A program made the translations under genes and the position numbers. This document shows positions 18,539-26,480 of a DNA stretch of 64,000 nucleotides, one piece after another. The notes under the pieces were generated by a model, which ran no database searches, had not been told where the DNA came from, and worked only from the letters and a program-made list of their open reading frames with translations. This DNA is from Akkermansia sp. N21116 (lineage in GTDB: Bacteria > Verrucomicrobiota > Verrucomicrobiia > Verrucomicrobiales > Akkermansiaceae). How positions within the stretch are numbered: the stretch's first letter is position 1; each line of letters begins with the position of its first letter. Location of the stretch: positions 2,046,001 to 2,110,000 of the forward strand of contig NZ_CP139035.1 of the NCBI RefSeq assembly GCF_029854705.2, written 5' to 3'.

Positions 18539-19042
18539 TTAGAACGGAATATCGTCGTCGTCTCCGAAATCGTCGACGGGGCCTTGGGCTGACTGGGGTG
18601 GATATCCGGGATTGCCGCTGCGGGGGGCACTGTAGTTGCTGCCTCCCTGCTGCTGGTAACCGCCGGATTGTTGACGGGGGGCGAAGGAATCTCCGGATCC
18701 GCCGCCGCGGGGAAACAGCTGGAGGTTTTCCCCGATAACACGGAGTTTTGTGCGTTTTTGTCCGCTTTGACGGTCTTCCCAGGAGTCGAGCTGGAGGCGT
18801 CCTTCGATGAAGACACCCTGGCCTTTTTTCAAATAGGTGCAGGCGATTTCCGCCTGGCGGTTCCAGAGAGTGATGTCCACAAAAGTCGTTTCTTCCTGAC
18901 GGTCGTTGTTTTCGGGAGTTCCTGCAAAATACCTGTTGATGGCAAGGCGGATGTCTGTAACGGCTGTCCCTTTGGGAGTAGTACGGAGTTCGGGATCTGC
19001 TGTCAGGTTCCCCATCAGGAATACTTTATTGAGATTGGCCAT
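18539..19042 (-). CDS. ssb: Single-stranded DNA-binding protein
   Basis: A 167-residue SSB. The OB fold begins MANLNKVFLMGNLTADPELR and includes FVDITLWNRQAEIACTYLKKGQGVFIEGRL. A Gly/Gln/Ser/Pro-rich linker follows, and the protein ends in the acidic tip DDDDIPF that recruits DNA-repair and replication partners. The ATG at 19042 begins the family-conserved start; the 21 codons before it are leader. An inverted repeat lies upstream. Confidence 0.95.
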   Translation of the reverse strand: MANLNKVFLMGNLTADPELRTTPKGTAVTDIRLAINRYFAGTPENNDRQEETTFVDITLWNRQAEIACTYLKKGQGVFIEGRLQLDSWEDRQSGQKRTKLRVIGENLQLFPRGGGSGDSFAPRQQSGGYQQQGGSNYSAPRSGNPGYPPQSAQGPVDDFGDDDDIPF

Positions 19043-19084
19043 GGTAGGATGGGATGTGAAGGAAAATATCGGGTGTAGAATGGG

Positions 19085-19111
19085 TATCCGTTTATGATAA
19101 TGCAACGGATA
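19085..19111. promoter_or_regulatory. Inverted repeat upstream of ssb, possible operator
   Basis: TATCCGTT and AACGGATA form a perfect 8-base inverted repeat spaced by 11 bases, 43-69 bases before the ssb ATG. It lacks a T-run, so it looks more like a protein-binding site than a terminator. The regulator is unknown; ssb genes are often under SOS control. Confidence 0.3.
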
Positions 19112-19212
19112 TGTTGTGCTTTATCAGGGAATTTTTACATAATTACAATCAAAAAACAGGACAGTCGGAAAGGCGTGGCCGCATCGCCTGACGCGACGGA
19201 TGGAAAAACGGG

Positions 19213-20154
19213 TTACAATCCGTAGGTTTGCTTGGTGTCTCCGTAGAAGAATTTTTTGAGGGCATCGGGCATAAGTTTCCGGATGCTGCCTTCCTGCATG
19301 GGACGGAGGACGGCGTAGCAATGGTTGTCGTGGCCGATGACTTTGGCCATTTTGAATCCGGCGAAGTCCTTGACGGGCTGGTCGTCGCGCTTCAGTTTGC
19401 CTTCCTTGAGGAGGGCGTCGAAGAAGGCTTCGGCTTCGTAGGTCTGTGACAGGGAGGCTCCGGTATCGTCCAGGCGGACAATGAGAGCGCCTCCGTCTCC
19501 GATGAAGTTGACGCCAGCATGTCCCATGTCGGCGGCGGATAGTTTATGGGAGGATATACCGAAGAGCAGGGAACCGCGGCCAGTCAGGCGGATTTCTCCC
19601 GCTTTGGCTGTGGAGCCGATTGTGTACAATCCGCTGAAAACCCATGTTGTAAAGCGGCCGGCAACGGCTTCTGTCCGGACGATGCCGTTGCGGATGGTGA
19701 GGGAGGAAAGAGGATTATCCATGCGGATGTGGTGAGCCAGGAGCATTCCCTCATTGACTTTGACTGTGGCGATGTGGGCGGCGGGGTTGACGATGTCTCC
19801 CTTGCCGAAGAGGCCTTTGCCGCTGTTGATGATAAGAACTCCGTCCGCACATTTGCCGATGGTGAGGATGTTTCCCCCTTTGTCTCCGATGTGGCCGATC
19901 CAGGCATCCTTTTCTACTGTGACTCGCCCGGGATGAATGTGACCGGTGTTGGGATTGACATCTCCGATGGCAATGCCTTCATTGTTGGTACAAAGGCAGG
20001 AACCGGTTCCCAGAACAACGGTGGATTGGATGCTGGCCGCCCCGGCTTCGATTTCGGAATGAAGTGTCGTGGGGGAGAAATACCCGACCCGGTTGGGGGA
20101 CGGAGTACTGCAGGAGATCATGCCTGCATAGGCAAATTTTTCCAGGTTGGTCAT
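19213..20154 (-). CDS. Conserved-looking beta-rich protein of unknown function
   Basis: A 313-residue protein with no signal peptide, membrane segment or motif I can name with confidence. It is rich in Gly and short beta-like stretches (ILTIGKCADGVLIINSGKG, GEIRLTGRGSLLFGIS), ending in a more helical, Lys-rich tail. The order of glycine turns faintly recalls AIM24/TIGR00266 proteins, but I would not assign it. A clear AAGGAGC Shine-Dalgarno sequence before the ATG at 20154 supports translation. It lies between ssb and the SecD-head-like gene on the same strand. Confidence 0.7.
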   Translation of the reverse strand: MTNLEKFAYAGMISCSTPSPNRVGYFSPTTLHSEIEAGAASIQSTVVLGTGSCLCTNNEGIAIGDVNPNTGHIHPGRVTVEKDAWIGHIGDKGGNILTIGKCADGVLIINSGKGLFGKGDIVNPAAHIATVKVNEGMLLAHHIRMDNPLSSLTIRNGIVRTEAVAGRFTTWVFSGLYTIGSTAKAGEIRLTGRGSLLFGISSHKLSAADMGHAGVNFIGDGGALIVRLDDTGASLSQTYEAEAFFDALLKEGKLKRDDQPVKDFAGFKMAKVIGHDNHCYAVLRPMQEGSIRKLMPDALKKFFYGDTKQTYGL

Positions 20155-20279
20155 GTTCTTTGCTCCTTTTTTATTATCAATTGACGGCGAGGGGAATCCC
20201 TTTTGCCATTCATTGTTTATCTAATTCCCCGAGAGACGGAAAGTCAATTGAAATCAGGGCGATGGAGATACGATTTTCG

Positions 20280-21407
20280 TCAAAATTCGTGATCGTTGGA
20301 CGTTTTCGTTCTGGCATGGATAACGAGCATGCCCACGCAGGTAACGATGAGCATCAGGAACATGAGCCCCAGCCAGGCATAGGTGCTTACAACGGGGGGA
20401 ATGGATGCGATTTTGTCCGCCAGACTGTATCGGAAACCTTCGGGACTGGGGGTGACGTAGTCGAATTTGATGTTGCTGGACGGTGTTCCCAAATGAGGCA
20501 TGGAGAGTTCGTCGGCAGCTTGTTCCATAGCGATTTCCTTGGGGATGGGGTTGATGATGAATTGGTCCGTAATAGCCGGTTCCGGCTCATAGATGCCGAC
20601 AACTTTTCCATGATGGATGAGGGCTACCTGGCTTTTGCTGGCATCGGCATACCGAGCCATGGCGTTCATGCGGAGCTGGCCTGCTTCGGTGAGGGTGGCC
20701 ACGAGGGAGTTTTTGCCGTGGGGTTTGGCGGTGAGGACGTCTTTGGCTGTGATGTGACTCGTTTCCGCGACATAAACAAATCCGTTTTTCCAGGGAAGTC
20801 TGCGGAAACCGGCCGGGGGTTCCTCCATGGGGTCGGTCAGGACGGTGCGGATGGAGAGGATATCTTCTCCTGTGTTGTCGACGGGGGGGCTTTGGATGGT
20901 TTTAATGATATTGCGGACTTGCAAGTTGCTTGACGGGTCGTCGGCAGGAATGGTGTGCGGAGAGAAGATGATTTTGGTGGAGAAAAGGTCTTTGGACGAA
21001 TTTGCGTCGGACGTGATGGCACTGACTTGCTTGTTGTTGTGCAGGCGGTGGGAGATAGTTTGTTCAATGTTTTTGAGCTTATCGTGCTCATTGATAATCT
21101 TACCGTCCCATTCCAGGGTAATGCTGCCGAGGTATCTGTTTTGGGCAGCGAATTTTTCTTTCTGTTCCAGGGTGGATTCCATGAATGGATTGACGATGAA
21201 TGACTGGACGGCAAGAAGGATGATGGATGGTACCAACAGGATGGAAAGGGAGTAAATGAGGAACTTTCCGGCTCGGCTGTTGATGGATTCGTTGCGGTCT
21301 CTCAGGCTTGTCCATATCAGAATGATGATGGCAATGCAGAACATGACGCCGATGGCAGAATAGAATGGAAAGTAGGAATCAGGCACGTCGTCAATCATAC
21401 TGTTCAT
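20280..21407 (-). CDS. Membrane protein with SecD P1-head-like periplasmic domain
   Basis: A 375-residue protein with hydrophobic segments near 14-34, 48-70 and 341-364 and a large domain between. Residues 208-290 (SHITAKDVLTAKPH through VALIHHGKVVGIYEP) follow the same pattern as the P1-head region of the SecDF in this window (LLTGKDIKSAHPN through LAIVLDGRVISAP). The SecD transmembrane motifs are missing, so it cannot be a proton-driven SecD. I infer an accessory protein handling exported or membrane proteins. The similarity is by eye and could be tested with a profile search. Confidence 0.75.
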   Translation of the reverse strand: MNSMIDDVPDSYFPFYSAIGVMFCIAIIILIWTSLRDRNESINSRAGKFLIYSLSILLVPSIILLAVQSFIVNPFMESTLEQKEKFAAQNRYLGSITLEWDGKIINEHDKLKNIEQTISHRLHNNKQVSAITSDANSSKDLFSTKIIFSPHTIPADDPSSNLQVRNIIKTIQSPPVDNTGEDILSIRTVLTDPMEEPPAGFRRLPWKNGFVYVAETSHITAKDVLTAKPHGKNSLVATLTEAGQLRMNAMARYADASKSQVALIHHGKVVGIYEPEPAITDQFIINPIPKEIAMEQAADELSMPHLGTPSSNIKFDYVTPSPEGFRYSLADKIASIPPVVSTYAWLGLMFLMLIVTCVGMLVIHARTKTSNDHEF

Positions 21408-21481
21408 GGAGGACCGGATTCAAGCTTTGATCGCGCGCGTATCCGTGATCGTATGTATGTCGTACGTTCTCTGCATCTTGA

Positions 21482-21516
21482 AAGCAAACGGCGAATGACC
21501 TTCATTTGCTTTTTTT
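21482..21516 (+). terminator. Terminator-like hairpin ahead of peptide ABC operon
   Basis: AGCAAA pairs with TTTGCT, with AATGA and TCATT pairing inside, followed by TTTTTT. No plus-strand gene precedes it, so it may end a short leader or small RNA, or attenuate the ABC operon. The stem is AT-rich and weak. Confidence 0.3.
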
Positions 21517-21676
21517 ACTGAAAAGAATGTGGAAATTTCCCTGGAGGAAGAATCGGGACGCCTACTTGAACCGGAATGGCTGCCTCCGTCATGTAGCTGT
21601 ACGATTGTTTTCCGCAATGGGAGAGAGGTTGCAAAATTCGCTCCACAAATGTGAGTTGTGCTGGCAGAGTGTGCGC

Positions 21677-23566
21677 ATGAGATTGTCCATGATGATTCCG
21701 ATTGCCGTGCTGCTGCTGTGTGGCGGTTGCCGTGACGGAAGTTCCGTGGATGAGGCAAACAGGAAGGGCATGCTGATCCTTGGCAATAATGCGGAGCCGC
21801 AGAGCTTCGATCCCCATATCGCAACGTCTGTGGCGGACAGCAAGATTATCAATGCGGTGATGGAGGGGTTGCTGCGCGGTGACGCTGCCGACGATTCCGC
21901 GTATCACCCCGGAGTGGCTCGGACATGGGAGCGGAACGACAGAGCGGATGAATGGACTTTCCATCTGCGGGAGGATGCCGTGTGGAGCGATGGGACTCCT
22001 TTAACTTCGGCTGACTTTGATTATGCCTATCACCGCCTGCTGCATCCGAAATTTGGCGGTCGTTATGCCGATATGCTGTATCCGCTGAAGAATGCGGAGG
22101 CGTATAACAAGGATCGCCGTGGCGAAATATTGTGTGGACCGGAATCGGGTTTCTCTGTTCCCTGGGAGCGTATCCGTGATGCCAACTGGGAGGGGTTGAA
22201 GGATGTTCCCGCGAGTCACCCGGAGCCGGAACTTGTCCGGAAGGGGTTGAATAGGATGACTGCCGGTGAATTGGTGCGCGTTTCTGCCGATCCCGGACTG
22301 CTGGCGTGGCCTTCTTCCTGTAGTGATGAAGATCGCCGGGCTGTGCTGGCGTGCATGCTGGCCGATGCCCGGGCGGGAAGGCCCGATTTGTGGGATAAGT
22401 CCCGGGTGGGCATTGTTTGTCCGAATTCCCGGACAGTACGTCTGGAACTGAGGGCTCCAATGCCGATGCTTCCCTTGCTGTTGCTGCATAATACGTGGTT
22501 TCCGGTGCCGGCTCATGCCCTGGAGGCGCATGGAGGGATGCTGGACCGCTCCGGTGCGTGGACTCGCCCGGGGGCGGCTGTCGGCAATGGTCCTTTTCTG
22601 ATGGCGGAGCACAGGTTTAACGATTATGTGGAGGTGAGGAAAAACCCACGGTATCACGATGCCGACTCGGTGGGGTTGAATGCGGTGAGGTTCCTGCCGA
22701 TTGTCAATGGTTTTACGGAAACTCGGATGTATTTCGACGGTAAGCTGCACGTGTCCAACAACGTGCCTGCCGAGATGACGGCCTATGCCAGGCGGAAGGG
22801 GGGGGATGAGTTCCGGCAAGAAGATTATTATACGACGATTTTCTACAGGTTAAACGTGAAACGTCCTCCTCTGAACGATGCCCGTGTCCGCAAGGCTTTA
22901 TCCATGGCTCTGGATCGAGAGTCTCTCGTTCGCGATGTGGCGGGCGGTGCGGGGAAACCCTGTTTCGGTTTTACTCCGCCGGGTGCTGGGTATGAGACTC
23001 CCTCCGTAGTCGGATATGCGCCGGACGAAGCCCGGAGATTGCTGGCGGAAGCCGGATTCCCCGGCGGGCGCGGCTTTCCGAGGATTGAATTGATGACGAC
23101 GTCCCGCGAGGTACAGAAAACGATGGCGGAAGCCATCCAGGCTATGTGGAAGAGCCAATTGGGGATCGAAGTCGATATCCGTTCCTGCGAATGGACGGCG
23201 TACAAGTTTGCCCAGAATACGATGAATTACGATATCTGTTCGTCATCGTGGTCGGGGGATTATCTGGATCCGGCTTCGTTCCTGGATTTGTGGACGCAGG
23301 ATTCGGGCAACAACAACACTGGATGGACGGAGAAAGAATACGACGAGATGATGCGCCGCGCCCATGAAACGGGCGACATGAAGGAACGGACGGACTGGAT
23401 GCGCCGGGCGGAATCCCTGATGCTGGATGGAGCTCCGGTGATTCCCCTGTATTGGTCACGCAGGTGCTATTTGAAAAGACCGGAAGTTCAGGGATGGCAT
23501 GCTCTGCTGCTGGACAACCATATTCTGGAGGATGTTCACCTGAAAGGAGGAGATAAAGTTCGATGA
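21677..23566 (+). CDS. Peptide ABC transporter substrate-binding lipoprotein
   Basis: A 629-residue solute-binding protein of the family 5 (OppA/DppA) type. The start at 21677 gives a lipoprotein signal (MRLSMMIPIAVLLLCGGC). Family features include NAEPQSFDPHIA, WTFHLREDAVWSDGTPLTSADF and LNVKRPPLNDARVRKALSMALDR. A roughly 70-residue insertion near RRGEILCGPESGF is longer than in many relatives. It should capture oligopeptides for the permease encoded next. Its stop overlaps the next start as ATGA. Confidence 0.9.
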   Translation: MRLSMMIPIAVLLLCGGCRDGSSVDEANRKGMLILGNNAEPQSFDPHIATSVADSKIINAVMEGLLRGDAADDSAYHPGVARTWERNDRADEWTFHLREDAVWSDGTPLTSADFDYAYHRLLHPKFGGRYADMLYPLKNAEAYNKDRRGEILCGPESGFSVPWERIRDANWEGLKDVPASHPEPELVRKGLNRMTAGELVRVSADPGLLAWPSSCSDEDRRAVLACMLADARAGRPDLWDKSRVGIVCPNSRTVRLELRAPMPMLPLLLLHNTWFPVPAHALEAHGGMLDRSGAWTRPGAAVGNGPFLMAEHRFNDYVEVRKNPRYHDADSVGLNAVRFLPIVNGFTETRMYFDGKLHVSNNVPAEMTAYARRKGGDEFRQEDYYTTIFYRLNVKRPPLNDARVRKALSMALDRESLVRDVAGGAGKPCFGFTPPGAGYETPSVVGYAPDEARRLLAEAGFPGGRGFPRIELMTTSREVQKTMAEAIQAMWKSQLGIEVDIRSCEWTAYKFAQNTMNYDICSSSWSGDYLDPASFLDLWTQDSGNNNTGWTEKEYDEMMRRAHETGDMKERTDWMRRAESLMLDGAPVIPLYWSRRCYLKRPEVQGWHALLLDNHILEDVHLKGGDKVR

Positions 23567-24483
23567 AGATGATTCTCAAACGCCTTGCCCAGGGTGCCTT
23601 GGTGCTTTTCGTGCTGGAGACGATTACTTTTTTCCTGATCCGCATGCTTCCCGGCCATCCCTTCATGGGGGAAAAGAACCTGCCGGAACATGTACTGGCC
23701 CAGTTGCAGGCCAATTACGGACTGGACCAAAGCGCCCTGGTGCAGTACGGGCATTACTGGTGGAATATTCTGGCGCACGGTGACCTGGGGCCTTCGCTGG
23801 TCAAGGAAGGAGTCGGCGTGTCCGATATGATCGCCCAGGCGTTTCCGGTTTCCCTCCAGCTGGGCGTTTGGGCCATGGCTTTATCCGTGTTGCTGGGTAT
23901 CCCTGCCGGCGTCCTGGCCGCCTTGTACAAGAACCGTCTGCCGGACTGGGGCCTGATGATGCTGGCGATGCTTGGCATTTGTATTCCGGCTTTTGTGGTG
24001 GCTCCTTTGCTCGGGGTGCTGCTGGGGATGAATATTCCGTGGTTAAGCGTTGCAGGGTGGGATGACCCTATGTGTCTGGTGCTACCCGTGTTGACGCTGG
24101 GCTTGATTAACGCTGCGTACCTGGCCCGTCTTTCGCGGGGGGGAATGCTGGAAGTGCTTTCCATGGATTTCGTGAGGACGGCTCGGGCGAAAGGCGCGGG
24201 ACCGTTCCGGCTGATTTGGACGCATGCCTTGCGGGGGGGCTTGCTGCCGGCCGTGTCGTACCTGGGGCCTGCTTTTGCGGCTTTGATTACGGGATCGTTT
24301 GTGGTAGAGACGTGTTTCCAGGTACCGGGCATGGGGCAGCATTTTGTCAATGCGACGACGGATCGCGATTATTTCCTGATTCAGGGGTTGGTGTTGTTTT
24401 ACGGATTGTTAATCGTCTTGGCCAATTTGGCGGTTGACCTGATTCAATTGGCTATGAATCCGCGCTTGAGGGCATCATCATGA
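23563..24483 (+). CDS. Peptide ABC transporter permease (OppB/DppB type)
   Basis: A 306-residue inner-membrane permease with six hydrophobic segments. It begins with the typical RLAQGALVLFVLETITFFLI and has the cytoplasmic EAA-type loop VRTARAKGAGPFRLIWTHALR that contacts the ATPase. It overlaps the genes on both sides by four bases, showing tight coupling in the operon. Confidence 0.93.
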   Translation: MKMILKRLAQGALVLFVLETITFFLIRMLPGHPFMGEKNLPEHVLAQLQANYGLDQSALVQYGHYWWNILAHGDLGPSLVKEGVGVSDMIAQAFPVSLQLGVWAMALSVLLGIPAGVLAALYKNRLPDWGLMMLAMLGICIPAFVVAPLLGVLLGMNIPWLSVAGWDDPMCLVLPVLTLGLINAAYLARLSRGGMLEVLSMDFVRTARAKGAGPFRLIWTHALRGGLLPAVSYLGPAFAALITGSFVVETCFQVPGMGQHFVNATTDRDYFLIQGLVLFYGLLIVLANLAVDLIQLAMNPRLRASS

Positions 24484-25451
24484 GTGACAGACAGACATTT
24501 TCCTCGAAAATATCCGAAATGAACGAGCAGGGGAGTTCTCTATGGCGCGATGCCATGATCCGTCTCAGCCGCAACAGGGCGTCCATGGCGTCCCTGGTCA
24601 TACTGGCTCTGATCGGGGCAGCCTGCTTTTTGATCCCCCTGCTGCCGTGGCTGCCGAATCCGAACGTACAGGATCTTTCCCGCATTGCGGAGGGCGTTTC
24701 CGGGGATCACTGGTTCGGAACGGATCAGCTCGGGCGCGACTTGTTCGCCCGTGTTCTGTACGGAGGGCGGATATCCCTTTTGGTCGGCCTGGTTGCGACG
24801 GGCGTCTCCCTGGTGATCGGGGTTGCTTATGGACTGGTTTCCGGCTATGCGGGGGGGAGGTTGGATGCTTTGATGATGCGTACGGTGGATGTGTTGTTCG
24901 CGTTGCCGTTTATTGTGCTGGTGATCATTTTCTCCCTGGCCATTCAGGAGCCTTCTTCACAATTGACTGCCTGGGTGACAGAGGTCACCGGGCTGTCTTC
25001 CGAGACGGTGGCTCCGATGACCGGGCTGATTCCGCTTTTCATTGCCATAGGCGCTTTGGGATGGCTGACATTGGCTCGTATCGTCCGGACGCAGACGATG
25101 GAGTTGAAGAATCAGGAATTCGTCGAGGCGGCTCGTTCTCTGGGACTGGGACATGCGCGTATCCTCTTTTTCCACATTGCTCCGAATTTGCTGGGACCGG
25201 TGATCGTCTATACGACATTGTCCGTACCGGGCATCATGCTACTGGAGGCTGTCCTGTCCTTTCTCGGACTGGGAGTGAAGGCTCCCAACTCATCGTGGGG
25301 GACCTTGATCAAGGAAGGAGCCGATCGTATGGAGATCACGCCGGAATTGCTTTTGTTTCCTGCCTTGTTTTTTTCGCTAACGCTTCTTGCTCTGAACTTT
25401 TTGGGAGATGGGCTGCGCGATGCGCTCGATCCCAGATCATCCAAGGATTGA
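24480..25451 (+). CDS. Peptide ABC transporter permease (OppC/DppC type)
   Basis: A 323-residue permease with the N-terminal HWFGTDQLGRDLFARVLYGGR signature and the EAA loop EAARSLGLGHARILFFHIAPN. It pairs with the preceding permease to form the channel. No ATP-binding subunit gene follows; the next frame is an unrelated DUF486 protein, so the ATPases must be encoded elsewhere. Confidence 0.93.
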   Translation: MSDRQTFSSKISEMNEQGSSLWRDAMIRLSRNRASMASLVILALIGAACFLIPLLPWLPNPNVQDLSRIAEGVSGDHWFGTDQLGRDLFARVLYGGRISLLVGLVATGVSLVIGVAYGLVSGYAGGRLDALMMRTVDVLFALPFIVLVIIFSLAIQEPSSQLTAWVTEVTGLSSETVAPMTGLIPLFIAIGALGWLTLARIVRTQTMELKNQEFVEAARSLGLGHARILFFHIAPNLLGPVIVYTTLSVPGIMLLEAVLSFLGLGVKAPNSSWGTLIKEGADRMEITPELLLFPALFFSLTLLALNFLGDGLRDALDPRSSKD

Positions 25452-25509
25452 CGAAAGCCGGGAATTGCGTAACGTTTTTGCCGCCGTCCCTCATTGTGAC
25501 GATTCTGCC

Positions 25510-25872
25510 ATGAAGATTTTGTACTCGCTTATCCTGCTTGTGATATCCAACGGGTTGATGACCCTTGCATGGTACGGGCATCTGAAGCAGAACAGTAAAT
25601 TCAGCGATAAATCCTTGTTGGTCGTGCTGCTGATTAGCTGGGGTATCGCCTTTTTCGAGTATTGCTTCATGATCCCCGCCAACAGATTGGGGCATTCCGC
25701 CGGAATGTCGCTGGCCCAGTTGAAAATTGCCCAGGAAGTAATTACGATTGCTATCTTCATTCCGTTCGCCCTGTTTTACATGGGGGAAAAATGGAAGATG
25801 GACTACTTGTGGGCTTTCCTGTGCATGCTGGGTGCCGTTTTTTTCGTCAACAGGGAAAGCCTGATGTCCTGA
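25510..25872 (+). CDS. DMT-family DUF486 membrane protein
   Basis: A 120-residue protein with four hydrophobic segments, starting MKILYSLILLVISNGLMTLAW and containing WGIAFFEYCFMIPANRLG, the DUF486 signature block. It is a half-size member of the drug/metabolite transporter superfamily and may act as a dimer. It starts 58 bases after the ABC permease gene and may be read through from it. Its stop lies two bases from the stop of the converging lipoprotein gene. Confidence 0.85.
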   Translation: MKILYSLILLVISNGLMTLAWYGHLKQNSKFSDKSLLVVLLISWGIAFFEYCFMIPANRLGHSAGMSLAQLKIAQEVITIAIFIPFALFYMGEKWKMDYLWAFLCMLGAVFFVNRESLMS

Positions 25873-25874
25873 CG

Positions 25875-26288
25875 TTACAGGCGGGTCATATTGGCGGCTT
25901 CTCCGATGTTACCAGGGTCGGGGGCCGTTTCAGGCTCTCCCGAATTGCCGATTTCCCTCACGACTGGCGTGTAAACGGCTTGAGTCGGCGACAGGAATCT
26001 CATGGAACCTTCGGTGCGGATGCTGGTCGATGAGGCTCCGTTGTCGGCGGACAGGGACATGGTGACGTTCGTCTCCTCTCCGTTTTCCTGAGCCGTGTAA
26101 GTCCCTGTGAATACCTGGGTGGACGTGCGGGCATTGACGGTATCCTGGGAACCGAAGGTGAAATAGGTATTGCCCGATTGCCAGGTTCCCGTGATCGACG
26201 ACGAGGAATTGGAGTCGCTCCCTCCGCATCCGCCCAGCAACAGGACGGCTACTGGCAGAAGAAAGGAAAGGGGACGTAATATTTTCAT
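25875..26288 (-). CDS. Small secreted lipoprotein
   Basis: A 137-residue protein with a clear lipoprotein signal (MKILRPLSFLLPVAVLLLGGC). A Ser-rich linker follows, then one small beta-rich domain starting GTWQSGNTYFTFGSQDT, which recalls the short lipocalin-like or META-like barrels of bacterial lipoproteins. No function can be assigned. It diverges from leuA across about 190 bases. Confidence 0.75.
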   Translation of the reverse strand: MKILRPLSFLLPVAVLLLGGCGGSDSNSSSSITGTWQSGNTYFTFGSQDTVNARTSTQVFTGTYTAQENGEETNVTMSLSADNGASSTSIRTEGSMRFLSPTQAVYTPVVREIGNSGEPETAPDPGNIGEAANMTRL

Positions 26289-26480
26289 GGCTTGATTGTT
26301 TGAAGTTTAACGCAAAAACGTTGCCGGGCAAGATTTTCCTTTCCTCATGCACTTGTAAAGGCATCCTTGATGTATGAAGCGGCACGATTGTCGAGGTGAT
26401 TGCCGGGGATAGTACCGAATCCCGGCTTGATTTTCTGAATTTGGACGGGTAGATTACAGACTTCACAATTAATTACAGCC

